The translations under genes were made by a program, and so were the position numbers. Source: Paenibacillus apiarius (lineage in GTDB: Bacteria > Bacillota > Bacilli > Paenibacillales > Paenibacillaceae). Taken from it: a stretch of DNA of 64,000 nucleotides. Location of the stretch: assembly GCF_017052585.1 (NCBI RefSeq), contig NZ_JAFFHZ010000001.1:2832501-2896500 (forward strand). The letters run 5' to 3'. The notes under the pieces were generated by a model. That model had not been told where the DNA came from. It ran no database searches and saw only the letters and a list, made by a program, of their open reading frames with translations. Shown here in pieces: positions 25,639 through 33,026 of this stretch. Position 1 is the first letter of the stretch. The number at the start of each line of letters is the position of its first letter.

Positions 25639-27489
25639 ATGTGTGGCATTGCCGGTATATATCAATTTCATGATCAACAACCTTCTGAACATATCGTCCG
25701 CAGCATGATGGATTTAATTCACCATCGCGGACCGGATGATGCGAAGCTGTGGATCGGCGACCGCGTCGGTCTCGGATTTCGCCGCCTATCCATCATTGAC
25801 GTCGCCGTTGGGGCACAGCCGCTCAGCAACGAGGACGATTCAGTATGGATTATATTTAACGGCGAGATTTATAACTATTTGGAGCTGCGTGAAGATCTGA
25901 TTCAGCGCGGCCACCAATTCAAGACTCATACGGATACGGAAGTTATTCTTCATTTATACGAAGAGCACGGATCCAAGTGCGTGAATCATCTGCGCGGCAT
26001 GTTCGGATTCGCAATCTGGGATCGCAATAAGCAGGAGCTATTCATTGCGCGCGATCACTTCGGCATCAAGCCGGTCTATTATTTCATGAACGAAGAGATG
26101 TTTGTCTTCGGGTCGGAGATTAAGAGCCTGTTGGCCGTACCGGGTGTGCCGCGTCAGGTGAATATGAACGGCTTGTATAATTATTTGACGTTTCAATATG
26201 TGCCGGATCCAGAAACGATGTATGCGGGTATTCACAAGCTGCCGCCTGCGCATTGCATAACGATTCCGCTCGGCGGCAAGCCCGTCATTGAGAAGTATTG
26301 GGACCCGATGTTCGAGCCGGTGGATCGTCCGCTGACGCACATTATCGAGGAAATCCGCGACGTCATGCGCGACTCTGTGGAGCATCATCTCCATAGCGAA
26401 GTACAGCGCGGCTGCTTCCTCTCCAGCGGTATCGACTCTACTATCACATCGACTTTGATGCGCTCCATCGAACCTATCAAAACCTTCAGTGTCGGCTTTG
26501 AAGGTCCGAACAATGAGACGGTCATCGCACGCGATACGGCCAGACAGATTGATACGGAACATTATGACCGCATGATTACGCAGGAGATGTATTTTGATGC
26601 GGTGCCGCGCGCCATTTGGCATTTGGATGAGCCTGTGGCCGATCCGTCCGCGATTGCCTTATACGAGGTGGCGCGATTGGCGAAGGAGCACGTTACTGTC
26701 GTGCTGTCGGGCGAAGGGGCCGATGAACTGTTCGGCGGATACCGCATCTACCGCGAACCGCATTCGTTGCGTTACTTGTCCTGGATGCCGGAAGGCATGC
26801 AGCGTGTGATGAACCGGATTGTGCGTTCCGTTCCATTCTCGTTCTACGGGAAAAATTATTTGCTGCGCGGAACGACTCCGCTGGAAGAGCGGTTCTTGGG
26901 CAATGCGAACATTATGACGGACGATGCGAAGGCGGAGCTGCTCCGTGCAAGCGCGGAAGAACTGTCAGCCTTCACGAAGCCGTTCGATATTGCGCGTCAA
27001 TATTATGACCGCACGCGTCACCTTGATCCGGTGTCACGCATGCAATATATAGATATGAACCTGTGGATGCCGGGTGATATTTTGATGAAAGCGGACAAGC
27101 TCACCATGGCTCACTCACTTGAGCTGCGCGTGCCGTTCTTGGACCGCAAAGTATTCGATATTGCGCGCCGCATCCCGGCTCAATACCGCATCGCGGAAGG
27201 TACGACCAAATACGCGTTGCGCAAAGCGATGGAAGGCATCATTCCGGATTCGGTTCTGCATCGTCCGAAGCTTGGCTTCCCGGTTCCAATGCGGGATTGG
27301 CTGCGCACGGAGCGAGCAAACATCATGTGGGAAGAGCTGTCTTCCAGCGGCATCGATCATATCATTAATTTGACGACGGTCGAGGATATGTTCCGCCGGC
27401 ATAAGAACGGCCAAGGCGACTACTCGCGCAAGATTTGGGTATTGTATGTATTCGGTCTGTGGTACCGGACGTATATGAGAAAGCAGTAG
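25639..27489 (+). CDS. asnB: Asparagine synthase (glutamine-hydrolysing)
   Basis: A 616-residue class II amidotransferase that makes asparagine from aspartate, glutamine and ATP. ATG 25639 gives Met-Cys-Gly-Ile, so Cys2 is the N-terminal nucleophile of the glutaminase domain (HHRGPDD, FNGEIYNY, the RD-HFGIKP block). The synthetase domain has the PP-loop FLSSGIDSTITS and GEGADELFGGY. Its length is close to the ~614-residue AsnO type of B. subtilis, which is used in sporulation; the two following genes encode spore-coat proteins, which fits. No T-box leader is seen. A strong terminator follows. Confidence 0.95.
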   Translation: MCGIAGIYQFHDQQPSEHIVRSMMDLIHHRGPDDAKLWIGDRVGLGFRRLSIIDVAVGAQPLSNEDDSVWIIFNGEIYNYLELREDLIQRGHQFKTHTDTEVILHLYEEHGSKCVNHLRGMFGFAIWDRNKQELFIARDHFGIKPVYYFMNEEMFVFGSEIKSLLAVPGVPRQVNMNGLYNYLTFQYVPDPETMYAGIHKLPPAHCITIPLGGKPVIEKYWDPMFEPVDRPLTHIIEEIRDVMRDSVEHHLHSEVQRGCFLSSGIDSTITSTLMRSIEPIKTFSVGFEGPNNETVIARDTARQIDTEHYDRMITQEMYFDAVPRAIWHLDEPVADPSAIALYEVARLAKEHVTVVLSGEGADELFGGYRIYREPHSLRYLSWMPEGMQRVMNRIVRSVPFSFYGKNYLLRGTTPLEERFLGNANIMTDDAKAELLRASAEELSAFTKPFDIARQYYDRTRHLDPVSRMQYIDMNLWMPGDILMKADKLTMAHSLELRVPFLDRKVFDIARRIPAQYRIAEGTTKYALRKAMEGIIPDSVLHRPKLGFPVPMRDWLRTERANIMWEELSSSGIDHIINLTTVEDMFRRHKNGQGDYSRKIWVLYVFGLWYRTYMRKQ

Positions 27490-27544
27490 TTCTGTAAAGG
27501 CTCAAAGACTAAAAAGCGATCAGAGCTTAATTTCCGGCAAGCTT

Positions 27545-27575
27545 AGGCACTTCTCCATAGGAGAGGTGCCTTTTT
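27545..27575 (+). terminator. Terminator after asnB
   Basis: A perfect 12-bp stem, AGGCACTTCTCC / GGAGAGGTGCCT (with one G-U), with a 3-base loop and five T residues. Confidence 0.93.
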
Positions 27576-27641
27576 GATCTTGTTGAATAATCAATTGCTG
27601 CATTCCACAAAATAATCCTTGATTGTGAAGGAGGTGTAGAG

Positions 27642-27848
27642 ATGAACAACAGACAGCTGGGTGCGCACGAAACGTTGGAAGTGCATGAACTCCTGAACTT
27701 CAAAAATGTATGCATGACAAAAACGAAAACAATGATGGGCTTGGTGTCCTGTCAAGAATTGCGGGGATTGATGCAAGAAGACGTCCAAAACTCCGCCAAA
27801 GCCATTCAGGATTATCAAGCTCTATTGTCCCGGGCAAATTACACGTAA
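27642..27848 (+). CDS. Small CotF-type spore coat protein
   Basis: A 68-residue protein of the coat-F type, starting with MNNRQLGAHETLEVHELL, a pattern found in small Bacilli/Paenibacilli proteins annotated as spore coat components. It has a Cys pair (VCMT and VSCQELR) and is mostly helical. The start follows a strong GGAGGTG. The next gene, 13 bases on, encodes a related protein, so both probably function in the same coat complex. Assignment is from family resemblance only. Confidence 0.7.
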   Translation: MNNRQLGAHETLEVHELLNFKNVCMTKTKTMMGLVSCQELRGLMQEDVQNSAKAIQDYQALLSRANYT

Positions 27849-27861
27849 AAGGAGTGTCTCC

Positions 27862-28158
27862 ATGAATCCGATCGTAGAAAATCTGACGGGTATGAATCCG
27901 TTATCCGATCAAGTGATTGCAACCGATATGTTATTGGCATCGAAGTCCGGCATCAAGGACTTGGCTGTTGCGATAACCGAGTCAGCCACGCCTGAAGTCC
28001 GCACCGTATTGAAGTCTCATTTGGATACGGCTATCGCCTGTCATGAAAAGCTTACCAACTATATGATGAACAAGGGATATTATCACCCGTACAATGTGAA
28101 TGAGCAGTTGCAAATCGACATGCAAAGCGCCAATACCGCATTGGGACTTCAGCAATAA
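27862..28158 (+). CDS. CotF-family spore coat protein
   Basis: A 98-residue coat-F-like protein. The stretch DQVIATDMLLASKSGIKDLAVAITESATPEVRTVLKSHLDTAIACHEKLTNYMMNKGYY, a ferritin-like two-helix pattern ending in a Tyr-rich tail (GYYHPYNV), is typical of the Coat_F family. It is preceded by AAAGGAGTG and lies 13 bases after its smaller partner. Expression is expected late in sporulation in the mother cell, but I cannot point to a definite sigma-K promoter. Confidence 0.82.
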   Translation: MNPIVENLTGMNPLSDQVIATDMLLASKSGIKDLAVAITESATPEVRTVLKSHLDTAIACHEKLTNYMMNKGYYHPYNVNEQLQIDMQSANTALGLQQ

Positions 28159-28175
28159 CATGCATCACCAAATCC

Positions 28176-28204
28176 AAAGGCACCCAGGAAATTCGGGTGC
28201 TTTT
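28176..28204 (+). terminator. Terminator after the coat protein genes
   Basis: AAAGGCACCC pairs with GGGTGCTTTT with one mismatch across a 9-base loop; the right arm ends in T residues. Confidence 0.65.
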
Positions 28205-28290
28205 GATATATTCATGGCCGTGCCGCATAAGGATTGGATCATATGGGTACTTTACAACTGTGTCCCAATCTTACACCGGAGGTGAAAAAA

Positions 28291-28575
28291 TTGAAAAAAC
28301 GATTATCAGCTATTTTGTTAATGGCATCCATTTCTATGGTGCTTGCCGTTCCAGCCTTTGCAGTAGATGGTGCCACTTACGATGGCGGTATGAACACCAA
28401 CGCGAATAATGGTTACAACGCCAACACGACTGGAAATTACAACACAGGCAACGTCAGAACCACCGCTGTAAATGGCAACCGAGGAAACAACTTTGGTTGG
28501 CTTGGTCTGCTTGGATTAATTGGCTTAGCAGGTCTGCGCAAAAGAAACGATGAATATTCCGGTCAACGTTCATAA
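28291..28575 (+). CDS. WGxxGxxG-type exported small protein
   Basis: A 94-residue secreted protein. It has a signal peptide (KKRLSAILLMASISMVLAVPAFA, cleavage after AFA), an Asn/Gly/Thr-rich low-complexity middle, and a C-terminal block FGWLGLLGLIGLAGLRKRN that matches the WGxxGxxG C-terminal signature known from Paenibacillus and relatives (Trp-Gly slightly altered to Gly-Trp-Leu). That tail looks like a short membrane anchor followed by basic residues, reminiscent of sorting signals. Start: TTG 28291 is 7 bases after GGAGGT. Function unknown. Confidence 0.75.
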   Translation: MKKRLSAILLMASISMVLAVPAFAVDGATYDGGMNTNANNGYNANTTGNYNTGNVRTTAVNGNRGNNFGWLGLLGLIGLAGLRKRNDEYSGQRS

Positions 28576-28622
28576 GTTGTAACTTATCGGTACTTAGCGA
28601 TCCAGAAGTATTATGAAAAGCA

Positions 28623-28669
28623 AAATGCAACCCAATGACACAGTATAATGTCATTGGGTTGCATTTTTT
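28623..28669. terminator. Bidirectional terminator between convergent genes
   Basis: A perfect 18-bp stem starting AAATGCAACCC and ending GGGTTGCATTT, with an 8-base loop and T runs on both strands. It serves the WGxxGxxG gene and the MFS gene. Confidence 0.92.
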
Positions 28670-30305
28670 ATGAGTTGGAAGCGGACGCCTGCGGATGCGA
28701 ATGTCCTTCCATTGAAGCCTTGTCTTCGGCTCCCCGCTTGCTCTTCTTGTTCATTCCGTCACGGGAGATCCGGCCGTTGCCGATGAGCAGCGAGACGAAG
28801 ATGCCGAGCACGATAAATCCCAATCCGGTCAGAAACACGGTGGAGAAGGAGGAAGCCCATGCTTCCTTTACGGTATCCAGCAGGTTCGTTTTTGCCTCTG
28901 CCGGCAGTGGTATTTGATCGCTGTTGATGAGCATTTGATACAGCGTATTCGAGTCGGTGCCGGTCTTCTCCAGGACGGTCTGTGTCATTGCATCCGCGCT
29001 TGCCTTGGCTTTGGCTATATTGGTCGCGATGACGGCGTTCATGATGACATTGAACAGCGTCGTTCCGATCGTGCTGCCGATAGAACGAAAGAAGGTCGTT
29101 GCCGAGGTGACGGTTCCCAATTTTTCACGCGGAAACGCATTTTGCACGACAATGGTAATAATCGGCATGACAAGCCCGATTCCGAAGCCGAGCACCGTCA
29201 TGTAGCTATAGGCCGTAAGCTGTGTCGTATGAACGCCCATTGTGCTCATCAGCAGGAAGCCGATGGAGCCGATCAGCATCCCGGCGGCCATTACCGAACG
29301 ATAAGGGATGCGCAATACGAGGCGGCCGGCGATGACACTTGCGATAATAAGCGCAATCATCATCGGCGTCATCGTGGATCCGGCTTGGGTCGGCGTCACG
29401 CCAAGCACGCCTTGCATGAACATCGGCACGAACATGATGGCTCCGAACATGCCGAGACCGACTAGAAAGCCGAGTGCGACGGATACATTGAATACGCGGC
29501 TCTTGAACAAGGACATTTCTATAATCGGTTCTTCCGCCCGGCGCTCGACGACAACGAAGAGAATGAACAGCAGCAGCGCGCAGGCAAAGATAAGAATGCT
29601 CGTGGCCGAAGTCCAGGCATATTTATCGTGGTTCAGAGACAACCCGAGCAGGAGCAGCACGATGCCTGGAATGAGCGTAAAAATGCCGAGCCAGTCAATG
29701 GACACCTTTTTGGTCTTATCCCGCGGCGCATCTACCGCCTTCATCCCGATAAAGATAAGGGCGGTGGACAGCAGCCCGAACGGCACATTAATTAAGAAAA
29801 TCCAATGCCAGCTGATATTGTCTACGATAAATCCGCCAAAGAACGGGCCGATAACGGAACTGAGTCCGAATATCGCGCCGAAGATGCCTTGCCACTTCGC
29901 GCGCTGCTCGGGAGTGAACATCATGCCGATAATCGTCTGCGACATCGGCATGAGCATTCCGCCGCCAATCCCTTGAATAGCCCGGTAAATGATCAACTGC
30001 TCCATCGTGGTAGCCGTGGCGCATAGTCCGGAGCCGACTACGAAGATAAGCCAGCCAATCAAATATATAAATCGGCTTCCGAATAAGTCGGCAAGCTTGC
30101 CGGCCAGCGGAATAACGGTAGTGGAGCAGATCATATAGGCTGTCGTAACCCATGCAAAGATCGCAAACCCGTTTAAATCTTTAATGATGGTCGGCATAGC
30201 CGTGCCAACAATAGTCTGCTCAAGGGAACTGAAAAACATCCCCATTATTAGACCGAATAAAACCATATTGCGACGAGACCGGGTATGGTCATTAGTCATC
30301 GTCAT
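28668..30305 (-). CDS. MFS multidrug exporter, DHA2 (14-helix) family
   Basis: A 545-residue proton-coupled drug exporter. The N-terminal half shows FSSLEQTIVGTAMPTI (motif D1), the loop GKLADLFGSRF (motif A), the RAIQGIGGGMLMP segment (motif B) and GPFFGGFIVD (motif C), all marks of EmrB/QacA-type exporters; a 14-helix pattern follows, with a large extracellular loop near the end. The start at 30305 follows AAGGTGATT. A promoter with -35 TTGACT and -10 TATAGT lies upstream on this strand, and its -35 box sits in a TetR-type palindrome, so the divergent regulator at 30622 probably represses it. Confidence 0.93.
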   Translation of the reverse strand: MTMTNDHTRSRRNMVLFGLIMGMFFSSLEQTIVGTAMPTIIKDLNGFAIFAWVTTAYMICSTTVIPLAGKLADLFGSRFIYLIGWLIFVVGSGLCATATTMEQLIIYRAIQGIGGGMLMPMSQTIIGMMFTPEQRAKWQGIFGAIFGLSSVIGPFFGGFIVDNISWHWIFLINVPFGLLSTALIFIGMKAVDAPRDKTKKVSIDWLGIFTLIPGIVLLLLGLSLNHDKYAWTSATSILIFACALLLFILFVVVERRAEEPIIEMSLFKSRVFNVSVALGFLVGLGMFGAIMFVPMFMQGVLGVTPTQAGSTMTPMMIALIIASVIAGRLVLRIPYRSVMAAGMLIGSIGFLLMSTMGVHTTQLTAYSYMTVLGFGIGLVMPIITIVVQNAFPREKLGTVTSATTFFRSIGSTIGTTLFNVIMNAVIATNIAKAKASADAMTQTVLEKTGTDSNTLYQMLINSDQIPLPAEAKTNLLDTVKEAWASSFSTVFLTGLGFIVLGIFVSLLIGNGRISRDGMNKKSKRGAEDKASMEGHSHPQASASNS

Positions 30306-30413
30306 TCGCCAATCACCTTGCTTTCGTACAGTATGTTTTTGTTCTTTGCAGTCGCCTGCGGACCTGAGCATCATAACAATGCGACCTCATCATTATCATG
30401 CTGAAATTCACAG

Positions 30414-30429
30414 CTGACTTTCCAGTCAG
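30414..30429. promoter_or_regulatory. TetR-type operator copy 1
   Basis: CTGACTTTCCAGTCAG, perfect outer 5-bp half-sites around 6 bases. It lies about 10-25 bp downstream of the inferred start of MFS transcription. Confidence 0.7.
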
Positions 30430-30447
30430 ACCAAATGGCATGTTGAT

Positions 30448-30476
30448 ACTATAAATCCCGTTGACCCGAAAGTCAA
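30448..30476 (-). promoter_or_regulatory. Promoter of the MFS exporter gene
   Basis: On the minus strand, TTGACT (30476-30471) and TATAGT (30453-30448) are 17 bp apart. The -35 box is the left half of the palindrome at 30461-30476, so a bound repressor would exclude RNA polymerase. Confidence 0.7.
30461..30476. promoter_or_regulatory. TetR-type operator copy 2
   Basis: TTGACCCGAAAGTCAA, perfect 5-bp half-sites around 6 bases; overlaps the -35 box of the MFS promoter. Confidence 0.75.
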
Positions 30477-30548
30477 ATGTTTTGTAACTAAAATATTTCT
30501 TTCATATATGCACTTGTGGTATGGTTATTTTATTAAAAGAACGCCTCC

Positions 30549-30564
30549 TTGACTTCGCAGTCAT
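30549..30564. promoter_or_regulatory. TetR-type operator copy 3
   Basis: TTGACTTCGCAGTCAT, half-sites TTGAC / GTCA(T); one mismatch from perfect symmetry. It abuts copy 4 with a one-base overlap. Confidence 0.65.
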
Positions 30565-30579
30565 TGACGTATCGGTCAA
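30564..30579. promoter_or_regulatory. TetR-type operator copy 4
   Basis: TTGACGTATCGGTCAA, perfect 5-bp half-sites around 6 bases, 43 bases upstream of the TetR start. Its TTGACG could be the -35 of a plus-strand promoter with AATGAT 16 bp downstream. Confidence 0.72.
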
Positions 30580-30621
30580 GTGATCAATGATGTCAGGTCA
30601 ATCAGGTATGGAGGACATGGC

Positions 30622-31551
30622 ATGGAAGATAAAAAGAGTCAGATTATGGAGACCGCACTTGCGTTATTCGCCGAGAAGGGCTACCATAACACCTCGATTC
30701 AAGAAATTGCGGATCGGATTGGCATTGCCAAAGGCTCCGTCTATTCGTTTTTTCGTTCAAAGGAAGAGCTGCTGATTACGATATTCGATCATTATCATCA
30801 ATTGATGTATGAGATGCTCCGCCATACGCTGACTGAGAATTTGCCCCCGCGCGAAAAACTGGAAAAGCTGATTGGCATTTCATTAGAACAATTCAGGCGC
30901 TTTAAGCTGTTCCTGACGATGCAGCGCAAAGAATCGCATTTGCATCAGAAGCGGGAAATTCGCGACATGGTGTTCGAGTTCCGGGCCAAACGTTTTTTTG
31001 CTTTCCGGCAAGTTGCAGCCGAAGTATACGGGAAGGAAACGGAGCCATACTGGATCGACCTAGCGACAATCATTAGTGGTATGACCTTTGAGTTCATGAA
31101 TTATGCGGCGTTTGATCGGAAGAATGTGGACTTTGGCAAAGTGAATCATTTTATTATCAACGTGCTGGATGCGTCTGCGGAAGCGCTGGTGAAGAAGAAG
31201 GCGGAACCCGTCTTGACGCTCAGTATGATGAACGATTATATCCGGGCAGGGAAAATCGGCTTGTCGGACGATCAGCAGCATCTGCTGCAGCGAGTGTGGG
31301 AACTAAAGGATGCGGTGCTGCAATGTCCCTGCGGCGTCAAACAGCGGGAGGAAGCGGAGCAGGCTTATTCCACTCTGGAATCCGAAGTGCTGCGGGGCAA
31401 TGCGGGTGGAGTCAATGCGCGCGCAATGGCGCTGTTTCTCGGCTCGTTGCCGGATGAGTCTATTCAGCGGACGGCGAAGCAAGTGCTCGCTGCCTTGCAA
31501 TCTCCGCGTTGGAGCGAAGGGGAAGGCAACCCATGCGCGCGTGGCTGCTGA
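30622..31551 (+). CDS. TetR-family regulator with C-terminal extension
   Basis: A 309-residue repressor-type protein. The N-terminal helix-turn-helix is typical (IMETALALFAEKGYHNTSIQEIADRIGIAKGSVYSFFRSKEELL). A normal ligand domain ends near residue 200; a further ~100 residues are unusual, with LQCPCGVKQREEAEQAYSTLESEV, two close Cys, and a helical end. ATG 30622 follows TGGAGGAC. It overlaps the EcfT gene by 19 bases. Four palindromes upstream are the likely binding sites, so it probably controls both its own operon (ECF importer) and the divergent MFS exporter. The ligand is unknown. Confidence 0.88.
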   Translation: MEDKKSQIMETALALFAEKGYHNTSIQEIADRIGIAKGSVYSFFRSKEELLITIFDHYHQLMYEMLRHTLTENLPPREKLEKLIGISLEQFRRFKLFLTMQRKESHLHQKREIRDMVFEFRAKRFFAFRQVAAEVYGKETEPYWIDLATIISGMTFEFMNYAAFDRKNVDFGKVNHFIINVLDASAEALVKKKAEPVLTLSMMNDYIRAGKIGLSDDQQHLLQRVWELKDAVLQCPCGVKQREEAEQAYSTLESEVLRGNAGGVNARAMALFLGSLPDESIQRTAKQVLAALQSPRWSEGEGNPCARGC

Positions 31552-32270
31552 ACTTGGACCCGATAACGAAAGGGATATGGCTTCTGAGCACTGGCCTTGC
31601 CGCGATTGTCACCCTGAATTTGACGTGGCAATCCGCATGGTTCGCGGCAGTGCTTGCGATAGGCCTGTCCGGAGCAGGTTGGCCAATCGGCCGATGGGGC
31701 AAGACGCTGCTCTGGCTGCTAGGCTTCGGGCTTCCTCTCTTTCTGTTTCAATGGCTCGTCCTGCCCGGGGAGACGCCATGGCTGCGTGCAGGCGGGCTTG
31801 TCTTGACGGCGGAAGCGTGCCGGGACTCGCTGACGCTGACGCTGCGTGCGATGACGCTGTTCCTGTCATCGCTCCTGTATGCCTCCACGACAGCGCCGCG
31901 CGATGTGGTCGTGGCGCTGTCGGGTCATATGCGGCTGCCGGACCGCTTTGCGTTCGCGGTCGCGATTGCCCTGCGCTTCGTGCCGCTGCTGACGGAGGAA
32001 GCGGCACGCATTCGCCACGCGCAGCGCATGCGTCAGCTGGCGCCTCCGCGCGGGCTCGGCGAGCGGCTGGGCATCGCCCGCCGCTATGGGGTAACCGTGG
32101 CGGCGAATGCGCTCCGCCACGTCCAGGAGGTGGCGACCGCGATGGAAGTGAAGCGGTTCGGCGCGGCCGCCACGCGCACGCATTGGCGCAGGCTTCGCTT
32201 TACGCCTGCTGGAATTGGCGTCGCGGCTGCCTCGGCCGCGGCGGCGGCCGCGACGTGCTTGTTCGGCTAG
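31533..32270 (+). CDS. ECF transporter transmembrane (T) component
   Basis: A 245-residue EcfT/CbiQ-family membrane protein, which couples ATPase motion to the substrate-binding S protein. Hydrophobic helices fill the N-terminal half; the cytoplasmic coupling region has ALRFVPLLTEEAARIRHAQRMRQL and later EVATAMEVKRFGA, corresponding to the two coupling helices that contact the ATPases. It fits the YkoC-type role. Translation is coupled to the TetR gene (overlap of 19 bases; AAGGGGAAGG before ATG 31533). It is GC-richer than its neighbours at the 3' end (alanine-rich tail). Confidence 0.87.
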   Translation: MRAWLLNLDPITKGIWLLSTGLAAIVTLNLTWQSAWFAAVLAIGLSGAGWPIGRWGKTLLWLLGFGLPLFLFQWLVLPGETPWLRAGGLVLTAEACRDSLTLTLRAMTLFLSSLLYASTTAPRDVVVALSGHMRLPDRFAFAVAIALRFVPLLTEEAARIRHAQRMRQLAPPRGLGERLGIARRYGVTVAANALRHVQEVATAMEVKRFGAAATRTHWRRLRFTPAGIGVAAASAAAAAATCLFG

Positions 32271-32402
32271 GGCAGAGAAAGGGGCCCGTGCCCCGCCCTA
32301 GCCTCGCCACATTATTGCTTGCAATTCCTTCATAAGGCTTGTAACGTTAAAATTGGATTATTCCAGAGATAATGTTGTCAAGGAAATGGAGGAATCATAC
32401 GC

Positions 32403-33011
32403 ATGCAACATGGACCCGCCGAACGATTCTCTTTGCGTTCGTTAACGTTGTCTGAATGGGTGCTGATGGCGCTCTTGGCCGCAGCGAATGGCGTGCTTAC
32501 AAGCGGATTGTCTTGGGTGAACAAGTTGCTTCATTCTATGGGCGGCCCCATGCTCACGTCATCGATTGTCGGGTTATACATGATATACGGACTGCTTGCG
32601 ATGTATATTATCCGCAAACCGGGTGCAGCGCTAATGACCTATGCGCTTGGCGCTTGCATTCAGATTCTCGTCGGCACCGCATACGGCGCCTGGTCAGCGA
32701 TTGCCGCGGCCGCTTGCTATGCAGTCGTGATCGAGCCGCTTTTTTATTTGTTTCAATATCGCCGTTATAATTGGAGCGCCATGTTATTTGTCGGCGCTGC
32801 GGCAGTGCCGCTCTGGTTCGTCGTGTCCGCCTTCATGTTCGGGTACATACAGTACGAGTCATGGGTGCTCATCGTGACGTTGTGTATCCGCTGTGTGAGC
32901 GGCATGCTGCTCTGCGGCGCGCTTGCGAAAGTCATCGGCGACCGCTTGGCGCCGACGCGGGCGGTCCGTCCCTTTGCGCTTGGCCGCCAATATCGGGAAC
33001 ACCAAGGGTAG
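32403..33011 (+). CDS. ECF transporter S component, YkoE-like
   Basis: A 202-residue, roughly six-helix membrane protein of the YkoE family (TLSEWVLMALLAAANGVLTSGLSWVNKLLHSMGGPMLTSSIVGLYMIYGLLAMYIIRKPGAAL). The family binds the substrate of an ECF importer. The B. subtilis counterpart, ykoE of ykoFEDC, belongs to a thiamin-precursor regulon under a TPP riboswitch. Here no TPP riboswitch is visible upstream of the operon or of this gene, so the substrate may differ. RBS GGAGGA before ATG 32403; 132 bases after the T component with no T-run terminator. Confidence 0.85.
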   Translation: MQHGPAERFSLRSLTLSEWVLMALLAAANGVLTSGLSWVNKLLHSMGGPMLTSSIVGLYMIYGLLAMYIIRKPGAALMTYALGACIQILVGTAYGAWSAIAAAACYAVVIEPLFYLFQYRRYNWSAMLFVGAAAVPLWFVVSAFMFGYIQYESWVLIVTLCIRCVSGMLLCGALAKVIGDRLAPTRAVRPFALGRQYREHQG

Positions 33012-33026
33012 GAGGACAACGATCTG

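Larger units (their letters stand above)
30306..30621. other. Divergent control region with four operators
   Basis: The 316 bases between the MFS gene and the TetR gene hold four copies of a 16-bp palindrome, one clear minus-strand promoter and one plausible plus-strand promoter. No gene is present. Confidence 0.75.

Noticed and set aside
32271-32402. Possible TPP riboswitch before the YkoE-like gene
   Set aside because: I looked for the CTGAGA/ACCTG-type thi-box elements and saw none; only a short GGGGC/GCCCC hairpin is present.
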